Below, piece after piece: positions 12,104 to 24,120 of a stretch of 64,000 nucleotides of DNA. The translations under genes and the position numbers were made by a program. Position 1 is the stretch's first letter. Every line of letters starts with the position of its first letter. Source of the stretch: Anthoceros angustus (Eukaryota > Streptophyta > Anthocerotopsida > Anthocerotales > Anthocerotaceae); contig VJWM01000328.1 of the NCBI GenBank assembly GCA_010909165.1, positions 1 through 64,000 of the forward strand, written 5' to 3'. The notes under the pieces are model-generated. The model made no database searches. It was not told where the DNA came from and saw only the letters and a list, made by a program, of their open reading frames with translations.

Positions 12104-13733
12104 ATGGGGAAGGATTCCGGAAATCCTGGAGAAGCTGCGGGCGGGGAGGTGGGTGGGTCGGCCCTCCGTCGAGGGAAGATGAAGAACAAACTTGAGGTGG
12201 AGGGATTGCCTCTGGAGGGCATTTCGATTGGGGGGCACGAGACCTGTATCATCCTGCCATCCATGAAGGTTGCGTTTGATATTGGGCGCTGTCCGCAACG
12301 TGCCATTTCTCAGGAGTTTCTCTTCATATCCCATGCTCACATGGACCACATTGTACGCGAAGCTTGATTGCCTTGTTTCTTTTGTTGTAAGCTGCCAGGC
12401 TTTAGTGTTTTTCATCGGTCTGTCAGCTTGGGCTTCACTGTTCCTGGCTGTTGGCGCAGGGAGGGGTGGCCATGTATGTGGCCACCAGGGGACTGTACAA
12501 AATGAAGCCACCAACAGTCATTGTGCCGTCTTGTATCAAGGACACGGTTGCAAAATTGTTTGATGTGTATAGAGAACTGGATGGATCTGAGCTGAATCAT
12601 GTTCTGATAGGCTTGGATGTGGGTATGCTGTGCTAGCACTCTATGGAAGTTTTGCCAGAAAATGTTTGACCTTTTTTGTTACAAGTAGGTTTGGCACTAG
12701 CTGGTGAAGAAATTAAGCTGTGGGGTGGTGTACCAGGTTGGACAGGAGTTCAAAATGGGGAAGGGTTTTGTGGTGAAGCCGTTTAAGACTTATCATGTGA
12801 TTCCCAGTCAGGTAGGGGGTGTTTCTACTGTTGTGTTTACTTGTTCTGGATTTTTTGTCATGCGGTGCACGTCTTGTGATGCAGGGCTACTTAATTTACT
12901 CTGTCAAACAAAAGTTGAAACCTCAGTACCTAGGATTGCCTGGTGCAGAGATCAGAGATTTGAAGCTCTCCGGAGTTGAGGTAACTCCTGTCAGCCTGCA
13001 ATAAAAAATCTGTGTCATGAGGTCTTGCGATTCTATTGGATGACCGACAATGCTCCTATCTTTGGAGCTACTGACCAGGTATATGTCCTAAGCAGATAAC
13101 AGACACTATAACAACACCTGAAGTTGCCTTCACAGGGGACACCATGGCGGACTTTTTGGTGGATGAGGCAAACAGTGACGTGCTGAAGGCAAAGGTGCTG
13201 ATTATGGAGGTGAGACTTGGGCTCCCGCCCTTCTATATCCCGACCTGGATGTGATGGGCTGCATAGAAGGTGCATTCTAAGTTACATGCCGGTGTCCGAT
13301 GCAGAGTACCTTCGTTGACGATGCAGTAACTGTAGAGCATGCACGTGAGTACGGCCACACACATCTGTTTGAGGTAAATCTTGTGCACTGTTTGAAAGCT
13401 GCAAGGCAGTATGATGCTAGATTTGCCATAGAGTCGTAAAATTCGTGGTGTTTAGTTGAAACTCGACAAGTAAGGAGACAACTGGCATATGCAGATTGTT
13501 TCTCTCTCGGAACGACTGCAGAACAAGGCAATTGTGTTGATCCACTTTTCAGCACGGTACGAAGAGCAGGTACGTTGTGGCAAAATTTCTGTCCCTTCCA
13601 GCAGCTCCTTTTCAATGTGCCTGTGGAAGGGCTGCAAACGAAAGTAACGTTTGTGTAGGACATTCAAAGAGCCATCCAGGGCCTTCCAGAGTCGTTACGA
13701 GATCGAGTATTCCCATTGACAGAAGGCTTTTAA
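12104..13733 (+). CDS. Short-form tRNase Z (ELAC1-type tRNA 3' endonuclease)
   Basis: Eight exons join in frame to 303 aa: 12104-12352, 12460-12618, 12737-12811, 12885-12980, 13096-13209, 13305-13373, 13495-13569 and 13659-13733. tRNase Z cuts the 3' trailer from pre-tRNAs with a zinc-dependent metallo-beta-lactamase fold. The metal-binding motif HAHMDH is at residues 77-82 and is split from the following GG by intron 1. The Asp of TGDT is at about 208, GHTH at 248-251 and HFSARY at 271-276. The block FKTYHVIPSQGYLIYSVK is the characteristic plant short-form central region. The start at 12104 is the first ATG giving a short leader; ATG 12179 (MKNKLEVEG) is an alternative. All junctions are GT-AG and keep the frame, so the gene looks intact. 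Localisation (cytosol, nucleus or organelle) cannot be told from the leader. Confidence 0.93.
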
Positions 13734-16431
13734 GAGTCTTGCCTAGACCGGAGATGGGATTGGAAGGTAAACAGTGAGAACAACTCATGCTAGAAGGTAG
13801 GGGCAAGAAATGGCCAAAAGTGGCAATACCCTCCCAAGAGGAGCGAATCACAGGTGCTCGGATGGTGGGGAAGTTCCGAGTTGTAGGAGCTCCAGCCACA
13901 TTGGTATGTGCTAACAGAAGAGCGTTAGTACATGCTGGGAGCCTCTGGTCACCAGTTTCCACTGGAGTTCTATCTCAATGGCAGGTTCCTGCTCTGGACT
14001 CCGACATCGACCCCTGCTTGTCCCTGATCACACCAGTGCACAGACTTATTCGAGAACGAAGACCCCTGGTCCCATTTTTCAGACAGCCAGCCTGTTCCAT
14101 TCATTCCCCTAGCAGTGGGAATCGGCAAGCTGCAGTCACACTAGTGGCCACGTACGTGTGACCTTGGTGTCGTCTTTGCTATTTAACTTCAAAAACATGT
14201 TGGAAAACTATAGAAAGCTCACAATGTTGAAGAGGATATTTCCTCTGTTTCAAGGGTTTTTCCTGAGAGGCATGTCCTCAAATACCTGTTTCCTTTAAGG
14301 CTTTTTTCCAAAGAGGAAAGAGTCAGCTTGCACCTAGGACTTTAACCAAGAAATTTATATACATATAAACTCATTGCATACATTATCCGCTTGAGAGTTA
14401 TTATCAATGAATATAAACTGTTGGTTGGGAGTCCAGGTTTTTGATGGTTGACATATATACGAACCCGGTAAGGAGTCCAGGTTTTTGATGGTTGACATAT
14501 ATACGAACCCGGTAAGGAGCCAAGGGTTTTGAAGGGTGCAAACTAGTACATGTACGTAGTTGGGAACCGGCATCAAAACTGCTGCATGGGATGTGGTGCA
14601 TACAAATTGGTAAGGAGCAAAGCGTTTTGATGAGTGCGAACTAGTATTCGTATCTGGTTGGGAGCCGGTGTTCAAATTACCTTGGGCTTATGGTGAGTGC
14701 AAAACGGTAAGGAGCCAAGGGTTTTATGAGTGCGAGCTTCTATATTTATCGAGTTGGGAGTCAGTATTGGATTTAGTGCCTAGAGTTATGGTGAATGCAA
14801 CCTACTAAGGAGCCAAAGGTTTTGATGAGTGCAAACTAGTATATGTACTTGTTTGGGAGCTAGTGTCAGAATTAAAGCCTTGGGTTGATGGTGAACACAT
14901 AATGCAAACGTGAGTTAGAACCATTTTCAACATGTACCTAGTTGAGGGTTAGTGTCCTACTCATTTCTAATAAAGCAAATGTCATATTCGTATTTACATC
15001 ACACCAAATTACATAAACCAACATTGATGGATTTAAAGTGTAATCTTGTGAATTTTTTGGGAGAGAAAATATGAAACGTTGGGTGGTCTTAAAAACTCAA
15101 TATGATGGTTGTCGCAAGCTTTGGATATGTAAAACCAGCCCTATTTTACTTTGACAAAAGAATTCAAGACTTGCATACTTGTGGGGGATATAGAGCTATG
15201 TACTTCGCTGTTACTTCATTGTCATCTTCTATTACTCTTCAACGAGTTCCATTATTGGTAAGCTTTAGGATGGAGACAAATAAGAGTGATGTTTCGCCAC
15301 CTACTGAGCAGTAGGTAGGTCTCGTAAGTCCTTTCATCTCCCCAATTATGTCGCATTGATGCTGCACGAGTAGTATGTAAGTCCTTGATTGTCTCACCAA
15401 TAGTTATTATTGGTGTATAAGATCGTATCTTATATGTAGCCGAGCAGTACTAGTGAGTATTAGGATGGAGACACATGAGACTTTATGTTTTCTCATCATG
15501 TACCCAGCTGTACCTAGAGTCCTTTAACGCCCAATTGTGTGTCATTGATATTGCACTACTAAACATTGATATTGTACCACTATACAGGAGTCCTCAATCG
15601 TCTTTTCACTATCTACCATGAAATGTTAGTACATCAACTTTCTCTCTCATTGATAATGTACGAACTACATACATAAAAGATTTTTATTTTCTAATTTAAA
15701 GTTCTATTTATATGACATGACTATAGATGATCTTCCTCCTCTATGCTACGAAAAATCATCTTATCCTCTTATATGCTATTAAAGTAGGGGGTCCGGACCA
15801 GAATTGGCTTGTAGGTGAATCATTGTTGGTGGATGAACAATGGAAAGAGGTAGACAACAAGCCACAGCAGAGGCACAGTGGGACCGGGTGTGGCGCGTTG
15901 GGGACGTCGCCCGGGGCCGGGCCCGGGCCCGGGCCCCTCGGGTTTGTCCGGTGGGATATAAGGAAGGGTAGTAGAGTGAAGGCGGCGACCGAGATGCCGC
16001 GAATCTGAGAGCAGCGTTAACGTAACCTTGATGGCGGGCGACCGGTGACACAACAGGGTGTCCGGGTTGGGGTCCGGTCTCCGGGAGTTGCGGACCGCGG
16101 CCTCACGTCCGGGCATGTGCCTGCCTTGGCCGCCTGGCTGCGCGCTCGGGCTCGGGCTCGGGCTGGCTGCCTGGTCCTGGTCCTGTGCCTGCGAGCCTGC
16201 AGCCTGGGCCTGGCTTTGCCTCCTTCCCGCTGATGTCTCCCTTGCGCCTGGGCCTGCGCGATTGTCCCATGCACGCATCGCCATCGCACTGTCCCTGCCT
16301 GTGCATGGGGATCGTCCTCGCCCGAGTGCCGCTCACTCTGCGCCTCAGCCTCGGCCTCCTGCTCGCGCCCGCTCCAGCTCCAGCTCCCGCGCCCTCAGCG
16401 CCTCCACGCCTCTGCGCCCGCGGCGGCTGCC
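13734..16431. other. Gene-free interval with degenerate repeats
   Basis: After the tRNase Z stop, 13787-14161 is open but domain-free and is probably 3' UTR or flank. Around 14410-14900 a degenerate tandem repeat has units resembling ggtaaggagccaagggtttt followed by a tgagtgcaaactagtat-type stretch. At 15240-15330 and 15430-15550 there is a diverged duplication (taggatggagacaaat / taggatggagacacat). 15700-15790 is AT-rich. 15880-16431 becomes very GC-rich and is the promoter and 5' UTR side of LST8. Confidence 0.55.
15905..15945. repeat. GC-rich simple repeat upstream of LST8
   Basis: A run of cgggcccgggcccgggcc units in the GC-rich tract before the LST8 start. It is self-complementary. Confidence 0.6.
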
Positions 16432-18685
16432 ATGCCATACCACTCCGTGGTGCTGGCCACGGCGGGCTATGACCACACCATCCGCTTCTGGGAGGCCAAC
16501 AGCGGCACCTGCTACCGCACTCTCAACTACTCCGACTCGGTCAGTAGCACCAGCCCCTGCCCGCCCACTGCTCCCTGCGCGGGATCGGGCCAATTGTGCG
16601 CCAATTCTGCCTGCTTGTGCTTCGTTGCGGCGGGAATTTGGCCAATTGCGTGGCCGCTGTGGAGGCGGCATGCTAATTGTTGCAGGAATGGCTTTCTTGG
16701 ACTGTGAATGTGAAATTAAGTGCTGCGGGATGTCCCGCCGCCGGGAGGGAGATCAGATCTGGCAATGCCGTACTGTGAGGGACGGGAATTGGCCTTGCTG
16801 TCTCTTTGGCGTGCTGCGGCTTGCACCACGCTCTCAATTTGCAGTTTCGTAGCTCTGGCTTGTTTCGGCCGTGAGCATTGGAAGCTGGTCGCTATTGCAA
16901 GAGGGACGGGCCCGGGACAGCTCGCCCCTTGCCGCGGCTCATGAGGCTCAATTGTGACGGCGCTGCGGGGGTAGTGAAATGCCTCGTTGACGGTTTCTTG
17001 CTGCTCTTGTCTGTCGCTGCAGCAAGTGAACAAGCTCGAGATCACGCCGGACAAGCAGCTGCTGGCCGCAGCGGGTAACCCGCACATTCGTCTCTATGAA
17101 GTGGACTCCAGTAACAGCCTGCCTGTATGTGCTGCTTTCTGGCAGTTGTAGAAACATGACACCTATTGCGACTCGCGACTCTTCTTGTGTCGGCCACTTG
17201 TGTAGCTAACTGGACGCGCTATCAGGTCAAGAGCTTCAATGGACACACCAACAATGTGACTGCGCTTGGATTCCAGTGCGATGGAAAATGGATGTACTCA
17301 GGCTCAGAGGACGGCAGTGTGAAAATTTGGGACTTGAGGTATTCGCTTGTCATCCCCTTCTGTGATTACGTACTCTGTTGACCATCGCTTGCAATTGTGC
17401 ATTAGTGTGAGAAATAGTCACCTGAGGAAGGCTATTCGTGGTTGTATTCAGGGCAGGAACCTGCCAGCGAGAGTATGAAAGTAGTGCACCGGTGAACACT
17501 GTTGTTCTCCATCCCAACCAGGTGCTCTGCATGTGCCCAAGCCTGTCTTGCTTTCATGTCTCTCCGCGGTGCATTGTTTCCATTTGCTTATGGGACGTTA
17601 CTGCAGAGAGAGTTGATCTCAGGGGATCAGCATGGAAATATTAGGGTTTGGGATCTCAAGAGCAATATCTGCAGCTGTGAGCTGGTTGGTATACCTCAAA
17701 GAATTTGTCAATGTTGAGTTTCCTTCTGTGCTTCTTTGTATCTCAGATGATGGTTTTCCCATCCCTGATATGGCTTTGGTGTGATTTTGTCCGTTTATAT
17801 GTTCACCTGATTTGTATATGACATTATTTTGTGACTAATGCTCCAGGTTCCTGAGGTGGACACAGCTATCAGGTCCTTAACTGTCATGTGGGATGGTAGT
17901 CTTGTTGTTGCAGCAAACAACAACGGGACATGTTTCATCTGGCGGTTACCAAACAACCAGGTTGGTGGGGCTCAGTGTCGTCTGATCAGAATCTGCATGA
18001 ATTATTTGTCATGAGCTAATCAGACCCTATGATTCTTGTGCAGTCAACTACTAACTTCGAGCCTCTGCACAAGCTTGACGCTCATAAAGCCTACATCCTC
18101 AAGTGTCTACTGTCTCCTGAGTACTGTGAACCGTATCGGTGTTTGTCTTTGGCCCTGAAACCAGTCCGTTACTTCAGAGGGACATGGATATAGAAGCTCT
18201 TCCGCTTTGAACATCAATCGTGTCTATTTTGCAGCTATCTTGCTACCACTTCATCTGACAAGACTGTGAAGATCTGGAATGCCAGCAACTTCACGCTCGA
18301 ACGTACACTAACAGGTGCCCAACCGAAAGCCAATCTGAAAAGTTGTGTCTAGTGGTGAAGACCATCCTTCTTAACTCTCTCTGTGATGCCGACCTCTCTC
18401 AGGGCACGATCGTTGGGTCTGGGACTGCGTGTTCTCTGTGGATGGTGCCTACCTTGTTTCTGGTACGGCATACACCTCTCGTGACTTCTGCAGATTGGCG
18501 TGTGACTTACGTTCGGGCATGGCGACAAGTTTGCTCACCTTACTTTGGGTTCTGCAGCTTCTTCAGATGAGACCGCTCGGCTCTGGGACATAGCCTCTGG
18601 GGAAACTATACAAGTCTATAAGGGGCATCAGAAGGCCGCTGTATGCTGTGCCCTTCATGACGGGACTGAACCCCCGTCTGATTGA
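16432..18685 (+). CDS. LST8: LST8, seven-blade WD40 subunit of the TOR kinase complexes
   Basis: Ten exons join in frame to 309 aa: 16432-16539, 17023-17124, 17226-17338, 17452-17521, 17607-17684, 17847-17960, 18044-18120, 18235-18314, 18403-18462 and 18558-18685. LST8 binds the TOR kinase domain and stabilises it in nutrient signalling. The N-terminus ([19 protein letters not shown]) is the conserved first blade. Others follow: [77 protein letters not shown] and [11 protein letters not shown]. The last blade is closed by [13 protein letters not shown]. Length fits the family (about 305-325 aa), and the ATG at 16432 gives the canonical N-terminus. All introns are GT-AG. The overlapping GC-rich ORFs around 16058-16852 are shadows. 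The gene looks intact. Confidence 0.96.
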
Positions 18686-19337
18686 CCTCAAGTGCATCAT
18701 GCATGTCATAACGTGGCAGCTTACTCCCAGAACAGAGGCAAGCTGGGACTGAGCACTGTATGGTAGCAACAATACCATCTTGCAAATTTTGAGCTTAGAC
18801 GCGCGAATAAACAGTTGCATTGTTTTGTAATAGTTATCTTTTATACAAGCGATGCGGGCCGTCCTCCCGTTATGAGAGACAATATGCTAAAAATAGTATC
18901 CGAATTGCATGCTTTGGTTGTTCAGTTTCAAATGTCGTGTGTAAATTCTCCAGGTGACCCGCTAAGAACCTGCCAGGAGGTGGCATTAGCATTGTGTCCG
19001 TAAAATATGTTGTTGTTCTCCATATCTGTTTTCAACGCAAGAGTGCACACGTTCCAGAACGCAGCAGAAGTTTTCAGAATGCCAGATAGGGTCAGCAGTG
19101 AATGCACTCAGCAAAAGGGTGCTTTTCAGAAATCTCACCCACAAGACGATACTGGCAGCAGACTTTAACAGATTGACGAGGGCCCGTCCTCGTAGTTTAT
19201 CTCTGTCCCATCCCTCCATGACATGTACCCTGTTAAGAACGCAGTATTCAAGGGGTTAAGTTTCTCAGAGGCTACGTACGGCACCCACTAGCACATTGAA
19301 ACAACCGGGTGCTTCTATCGAATATGTCTGGACTTAC
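18686..19337. other. Intergenic 3' flanks of LST8 and the PPR gene
   Basis: These two genes converge here. The 650 bp contain only short ORFs and should hold both 3' UTRs. No repeat or RNA gene was seen. Confidence 0.5.
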
Positions 19338-20746
19338 TCAGCTAGGAAGTTTTTGTATCGTTTGTGTCTTGACAGCCATCTTCGGAAGCTTTTGTATCCT
19401 TTCTGTCTTGACTGCCATCTCCGGAAGTTTTTGTATCCTGTGTGTATTGACTGCCATCCCCTTTGTCTGTGTAACCATCCTCGTCCTTATCCGACTCATC
19501 AGCATGCTGGGAGTCTGAGTCATAAGGGACATCTGAAATTTTTCACAAATAGGCGACATGGTCAATTTTCCACTGCTGATAGAGAGCGAGAATGGCGAAG
19601 ACAACCAATCCACACCACATTCACGAAAGGTTGGACTGGCCACACCTTCAGGGGACTCTTGAATACGAGCTCTGATCCATTTGCCTTTGTAACGACGCCA
19701 TTCAAACATAGGGCGAGGGTATTTAGCCAATATCTCTTCTTGTCTCTCAATCTTCCCCATCTTGGCATAGATGCCAGCGACTAGCTCAGCTGTACGCCTA
19801 TCTGGTTTCACCCCTAGCTCCTCCATGTCTAAGAACAGCTGCAGTTACGAGTTCAAATAGGAGTTAGAAACAATTTTAGCAGCAGAGCAGGAAGGAATAT
19901 CGACTAGCTCATTAGCAAGCCAGTAGGAGTGAGCCCACCTCAATAGCCTTCTCCGACATCCCGTGCGACTCATACATGTACACAACCCGACCAAACATTA
20001 CTCTAGGTACACACTCCATATACTGTGCAAATACTTTCTCCCAGAGAGCCTCTGCTTCTTCTATCCTGCCTTCCGCATTATAAGCCTGTATCAAGGTGTC
20101 ATATGTGCCCAATGTCCTACCTTGGCCCTTGCTGAGCATCCATTTAGTCAGCTGCCAGACAAGCAAATGTTCAGCTTCCATTCCACGGCACAACACCTTA
20201 AAGAATAATAGAACAAGAGTGCCTGCGCCTGCAATACCTGAATCACTCTCTTGTACTCCTTCATTTGCTGAAGGACTTTAAGAGCCTTCTTCACAGCAAC
20301 CAAAGGAAATTCCAGCTCCCAAGCTGTCCACGCATCCAGTGCACCATACACTTCTTCTTTGACATTGGAAAGTGACAAAACCTGCAGGGCCACTCACAAC
20401 CAACTCAATACAAACTGAGACCCCCGGCGACCGACAGCTGCGCATATACCACCAGGCTTACCATCTCTACCAATTTGTTACCCTTGCTTACGGTTCCCCG
20501 CCGAGTTTTGGTCTTCCACAACTGAGGCTTCCTCTGCCGAGCCCCACCGGCCAGGCAGACATGCCTGGGGTGACTCCGGTGGTCAGAGAATGGGGCATAC
20601 ACGATCTCAGACCTTGCAAATGAAATGCTGGTGACTTCGGCAGGCATCATCCTAACGGTTCCCCCGCCCTTCCCCCTGTCATATCTAATCCCGGGAATCG
20701 CCTGTCTCGGCAGCAGCTGGAGGCTGCATTCGCACCTCAAGCTCAT
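19338..20746 (-). CDS. P-class pentatricopeptide-repeat protein resembling Arabidopsis At4g18975
   Basis: Four exons join in frame to 380 aa: 20746-20462, 20381-20238, 20151-19939 and 19838-19338. The diagnostic run is [17 protein letters not shown] in exon 2, then [20 protein letters not shown] and a helix pair [11 protein letters not shown] in exon 3, then [17 protein letters not shown] and [16 protein letters not shown] in exon 4. This is the small plant PPR family I know from At4g18975 (assignment from memory). PPR proteins bind organelle RNA. The first exon has a basic leader compatible with organelle targeting. The last 38 residues are three copies of a 13-residue repeat ([13 protein letters not shown]), encoded by a 39-bp tandem repeat at 19344-19462 that I do not associate with the family; an alternative 3' end cannot be excluded. 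The promoter is shared with the next gene. Confidence 0.82.
19344..19462. repeat. 39-bp tandem repeat inside the PPR C-terminus
   Basis: Three copies in the reading frame give a 13-residue protein repeat ending IQKLP. The copies differ by a few bases. The repeat extends the protein past the normal end of the PPR domain. Confidence 0.75.
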
Positions 20747-20924
20747 CCTTCTTCCAATTCTACCAGCCTCGAATGCCCGTCTGCTTTCACCGGCTTAAAT
20801 ACCCGGTGTCATGTGACGCCGTATTAATAAATAAATAAACTTCGGAAACTCAAATACGTCCGTAACCCGCCTTACGTCTTTTGTTTCAATCGCGACGCCG
20901 AGAAGCAGCTCAAGAGGAAGAAAG
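20747..20924. promoter_or_regulatory. Compact bidirectional promoter
   Basis: Only 178 bp separate the divergent ATGs of the PPR gene (20746, minus) and the ATP-synthase-f-like gene (20925, plus). It includes an AT-rich stretch (attaataaataaataaac) and a cgccttacgtctt segment near the plus gene. Both products are predicted to be organellar, so co-regulation is plausible but inferred. Confidence 0.55.
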
Positions 20925-21203
20925 ATGATCACGATGCTCAAAGGGCTGGCCGACTTGAAGGTGAAAGACGTGCCAGAGCACCTCAAGAAGGTCGTGACCA
21001 GCGAGAATGTGAAGCGCAGCACCTGGTCGTTCGTGCAGAACTACAATCGGCAGTACATCAAGACTAGCAGCATCCGCCCGCTCCACGACGTCTTCATCGT
21101 CATCGGCCTCTTTGCTTATGCCGTCAATTGGCCAAATGAAGTTCGGCATCTGCGGGCGCGGGAGGAGCATGAGCGTTCCAAGAGACAAGGTCAAGATTCT
21201 TGA
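20925..21203 (+). CDS. Small single-span membrane protein resembling mitochondrial ATP synthase subunit f
   Basis: A single-exon ORF of 92 aa. Residues 1-30 are basic and helical, 31-50 read RSTWSFVQNYNRQYIKTSSI, 54-69 form one hydrophobic span (HDVFIVIGLFAYAVNW), and a charged tail follows (EVRHLRAREEHERSKR). The order aromatic-rich Y..YN.QYI segment, single membrane span, then charged tail is that of F1Fo-ATP synthase subunit f, a small Fo subunit of the inner membrane. The assignment is from this topology and partial motif, not from a search. A different small mitochondrial membrane protein is the main alternative. The ORF is clean, has its own promoter side and is very likely a real gene. 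Confidence 0.6.
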   Translation: MITMLKGLADLKVKDVPEHLKKVVTSENVKRSTWSFVQNYNRQYIKTSSIRPLHDVFIVIGLFAYAVNWPNEVRHLRAREEHERSKRQGQDS

Positions 21204-22565
21204 ACGCCGGAGCAACGGAGCAACAAGCATTTCGTCCATCCTTATTGCTCGGGGACAGGGCAAGGTGATTAATGTCCATTCTACAATTTACAGAGAAGCG
21301 GGAGACTGTTTGCTAGCTAAGAGGCTGTAGGACCTTGCGCTCTGCTTCAGACGTGGAAAAAGGTGTTTTCATTGTTTCGCGTACACCTAATCGAATTGTT
21401 GACTTCTTGATATTCCCGGAGCAAGCGTATGCGCTTGCTTCCAATGCTCCTAAATCAGTGTTATCGGGGTGCTGATTATCAGTTCTCGGCATTGCCGCGT
21501 TTGACAGCCCTTTCCTATGGTGCAGAGGGTCTGCAATGCTGCATGCTTTGCTGCATTACGAATTTCCACGTCTCTAAGAATTGTGCCATCTTTTGCGTCT
21601 TTTGTAATTTATCATTTATGAGATTGTATGTCTTCGTGAATGCATAGGGTTTGGTGTGGTAGATGATGAGCCACTTTGAGAAGTGGCTCATCACCCTCCA
21701 TCATTTGATGAAAAATTATAATGCTTCATTAGATCTAAGAGATTGGACAGCCCAACTATCATAGTGCAGCTCGAGGGAAGGGAAGATTAGGGCAGCTCAT
21801 GTGATTCTTTATCATAGGATATATAGTATTGAGAAAGATCATTGGGATAAACTTCTCTGACATAGAATTATAGCTAGAGCAAGGCCATTCAAAATCAGAA
21901 TGGACCTAATAGTTTTGGCACAAGATCATTGGGATAAACCTCTAGTAAAAGACACTAAGGAAAAACCATTAAAGATCGAGAAAAACCCATGTATCATAGG
22001 ATAGCTTGAGCTAAGGGAGACCATTGAAGATTGGGATAAACTCATGTATCATATGATAGCTTGAGCAATGACCATTGCAATAAACCCCTCTAACGAGCAA
22101 GATCATAGAACAACTTGGGGAAAGACAATTCAAGCTCACATGAATCAATCTGATGGTGTTTCCACCAAAAATTCAAGCTCATTATGGACAGGGGAAGGCT
22201 ATGTTCAAGAGATAGTAGAGTCGTTTCACAAGTGGAGGCTATTTTGGAGAGATAGTATATCTCTTTGGAATAAACCCATCCTCTAGGCTATTTTCGAGAG
22301 ATAGTAGGCCTCTTGGGATAAACCCATCCTCCAATGGAAGGCTATGTTTGAGAGATTGTAGACCCTTTGAGATAAACCCATTCAGCAAAGGAGAGTATAG
22401 GGGACAACTTAGGGGATGATCATTCATGATCACATGTTTGAGGAAGATCATCCAAGGTCCGTGACAACGAAATGGAGGATATATTCCGCATATAATAAAT
22501 CTAACTATCATATAAATAGATATTATGAGCCATTATTATAGCTAAATCTTTACAAAACAAACATA
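21204..22565. other. Non-coding AT-rich interval
   Basis: 3' flank of the ATP-synthase-f-like gene, then from about 21820 to 22450 a degenerate family of ggataaaccc / gataaactcatg-containing segments repeated every 40-80 bp. At 22200-22350 there are diverged copies of ggctattttggagagatagt. No coding signal. Confidence 0.5.
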
Positions 22566-23842
22566 TCATATAGGTGGAGCGGATTTCTTCTTTTTCTTTT
22601 TTTTGCCTTGAGCCTTAGCCTCTAATTCAGCCCGGTATATACCATTCAACAATTTTACCAAGGCAAATTCTTCATCTACTACATCAGCTTTCTGTACAAA
22701 CCAACTTTTTATTAATAAACCATAAAATAATATTATTTAAGTACAATAAAATAACTTTAGATATTTTATTAAAATATATTCTAAGATAAATCTGATATAT
22801 GCACTTACCTCATGTATGAAAAATATCTTTTACCGTATGGATAGAAACATTCACTTTGATAAAACAATATGTTGTTCTCCATGTAGTACAGTTGATTCTA
22901 AGTATGTTGTCAACCTTGCTTGGACATGGAACCCGGATGAACATGATGTTAGGAACAATTTCATTAGGCTTACTTACCGCTCGGAATTCGTGCACCAATC
23001 TCCATATGTGATTAGCTTCGTGACAACGTTTATAACTGTTTCATGTTCAAAGGTAATTACCTCACATAATAATAATAATCAATGTACAACAAGACAATTG
23101 TAAGTTTGCACAGATGTTTACCCTTCTATATCCTTTTCAATTGTGGATTTCACACCAGCTCCATATGCTGGATATTCTACCCAAAGCTTACCTCCTGCTT
23201 CTATATCCCTTTGTTTTGTAGGATATCTGGATTGAAAGACAAGATCATTTTTATAATCTTATATCGGATTTTCGTGCAAGTATGTAATCAAATAATGAAA
23301 ATTTTTAGTTCTTACTTCACTCCAAGTATGGTTGCAGTCAACCCTACAGGTGTTTCAATAAGATCCTTGCCCTGATTGAGTCAAAATATTAAAAATAATA
23401 TTAATTTTAAGCAACTAAATTAAATCATGTCTTTTCAACATACGCTTAAGTTCCAAAATGGTTCCATATCCACGGGTTCAGTCCAATATGCAGGTAGTTT
23501 CACTTTCTTCTCCTTCTTTGCCTTTTTTTTGGGGTCAGCAAGCGGCATTTTGCAGGATTGTTTACTCCTAAAATTAGAATATGTTTTGAAGGATGTTTTA
23601 ATTTTAAATTTGGATTATTTTCTTGAAGGATCTCTAAATTCTCAAATTAAATCATTCTCAAACTAAATGTGTATGACTACAGAATCACCTATCATATTTT
23701 GCTTACACATTGAAAATAAAGAAATAGGTTTTCTATTTTTTGAAGGAGAAATATTAGTAATATATGCTACAATACTTTCCTTGTCCAATTTATGTGCTAT
23801 GCCTGAAGTTCCTAAAATTTTCTTAATCTTTGTATCAATCAT
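22566..23842 (-). pseudogene. AT-rich spliced gene candidate of unknown function, possibly decayed
   Basis: The minus strand shows an exon-like series with good splice sites: a possible first exon from ATG 23842 (MIDTKIKKILGTSGIAHKLD), a Lys-rich exon ending at 23444 (PLADPKKKAKKEKK then PAYWTEPVDMEPFWNLS), then 23371-23316, 23226-23122, 23035-22978 and 22897-22809. The middle four keep one frame and read GKDLIETPVGL, EAGGKLWVEYPAYG, HIWRLVHEFRA and FYPYGKRYFSYM. A last exon (22691-22566) gives EFALVKLLNGIYRAELEAKA, a run of seven Lys and SAPPI, then stop. The join from 22809 to 22691 is out of phase, and the first-to-second exon join is unclear, so either exons are missed or the gene is dead. 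I do not recognise the protein. Base composition is far more AT-rich than the genes to the left. Confidence 0.38.
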
Positions 23843-24120
23843 GTTGTCTTACTAGGAAGAACAAGTTTACTTGAAAATTTTAATGGAATTAAATAAATAA
23901 ACAAGTTAAGAGGTGGGTACCTAGTATCATTTGGATATGCTCAACTTTAAATTTCAAATACCTACTCACTGTAAAAACTTTTATTTTATATTTTTTTGAT
24001 ATTTACACTTTTTAATAGGTTTAACTTTATATATACATGGAGACTTTATAAATATGCACCCTTGTCCCATCTACACCGGGGTGGTAGGGAACAACCCCCT
24101 AGAGGGCCCTAGACCAAGGG

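Noticed and set aside
13787-14161. 124-aa ORF after tRNase Z
   Set aside because: No domain; position fits 3' UTR or flank; no splice or start context support.
16058-16852. 264-aa and other GC-rich ORFs over the LST8 5' end
   Set aside because: They overlap LST8 exon 1 and its GC-rich leader in other frames; repetitive Ala/Gly/Pro composition.
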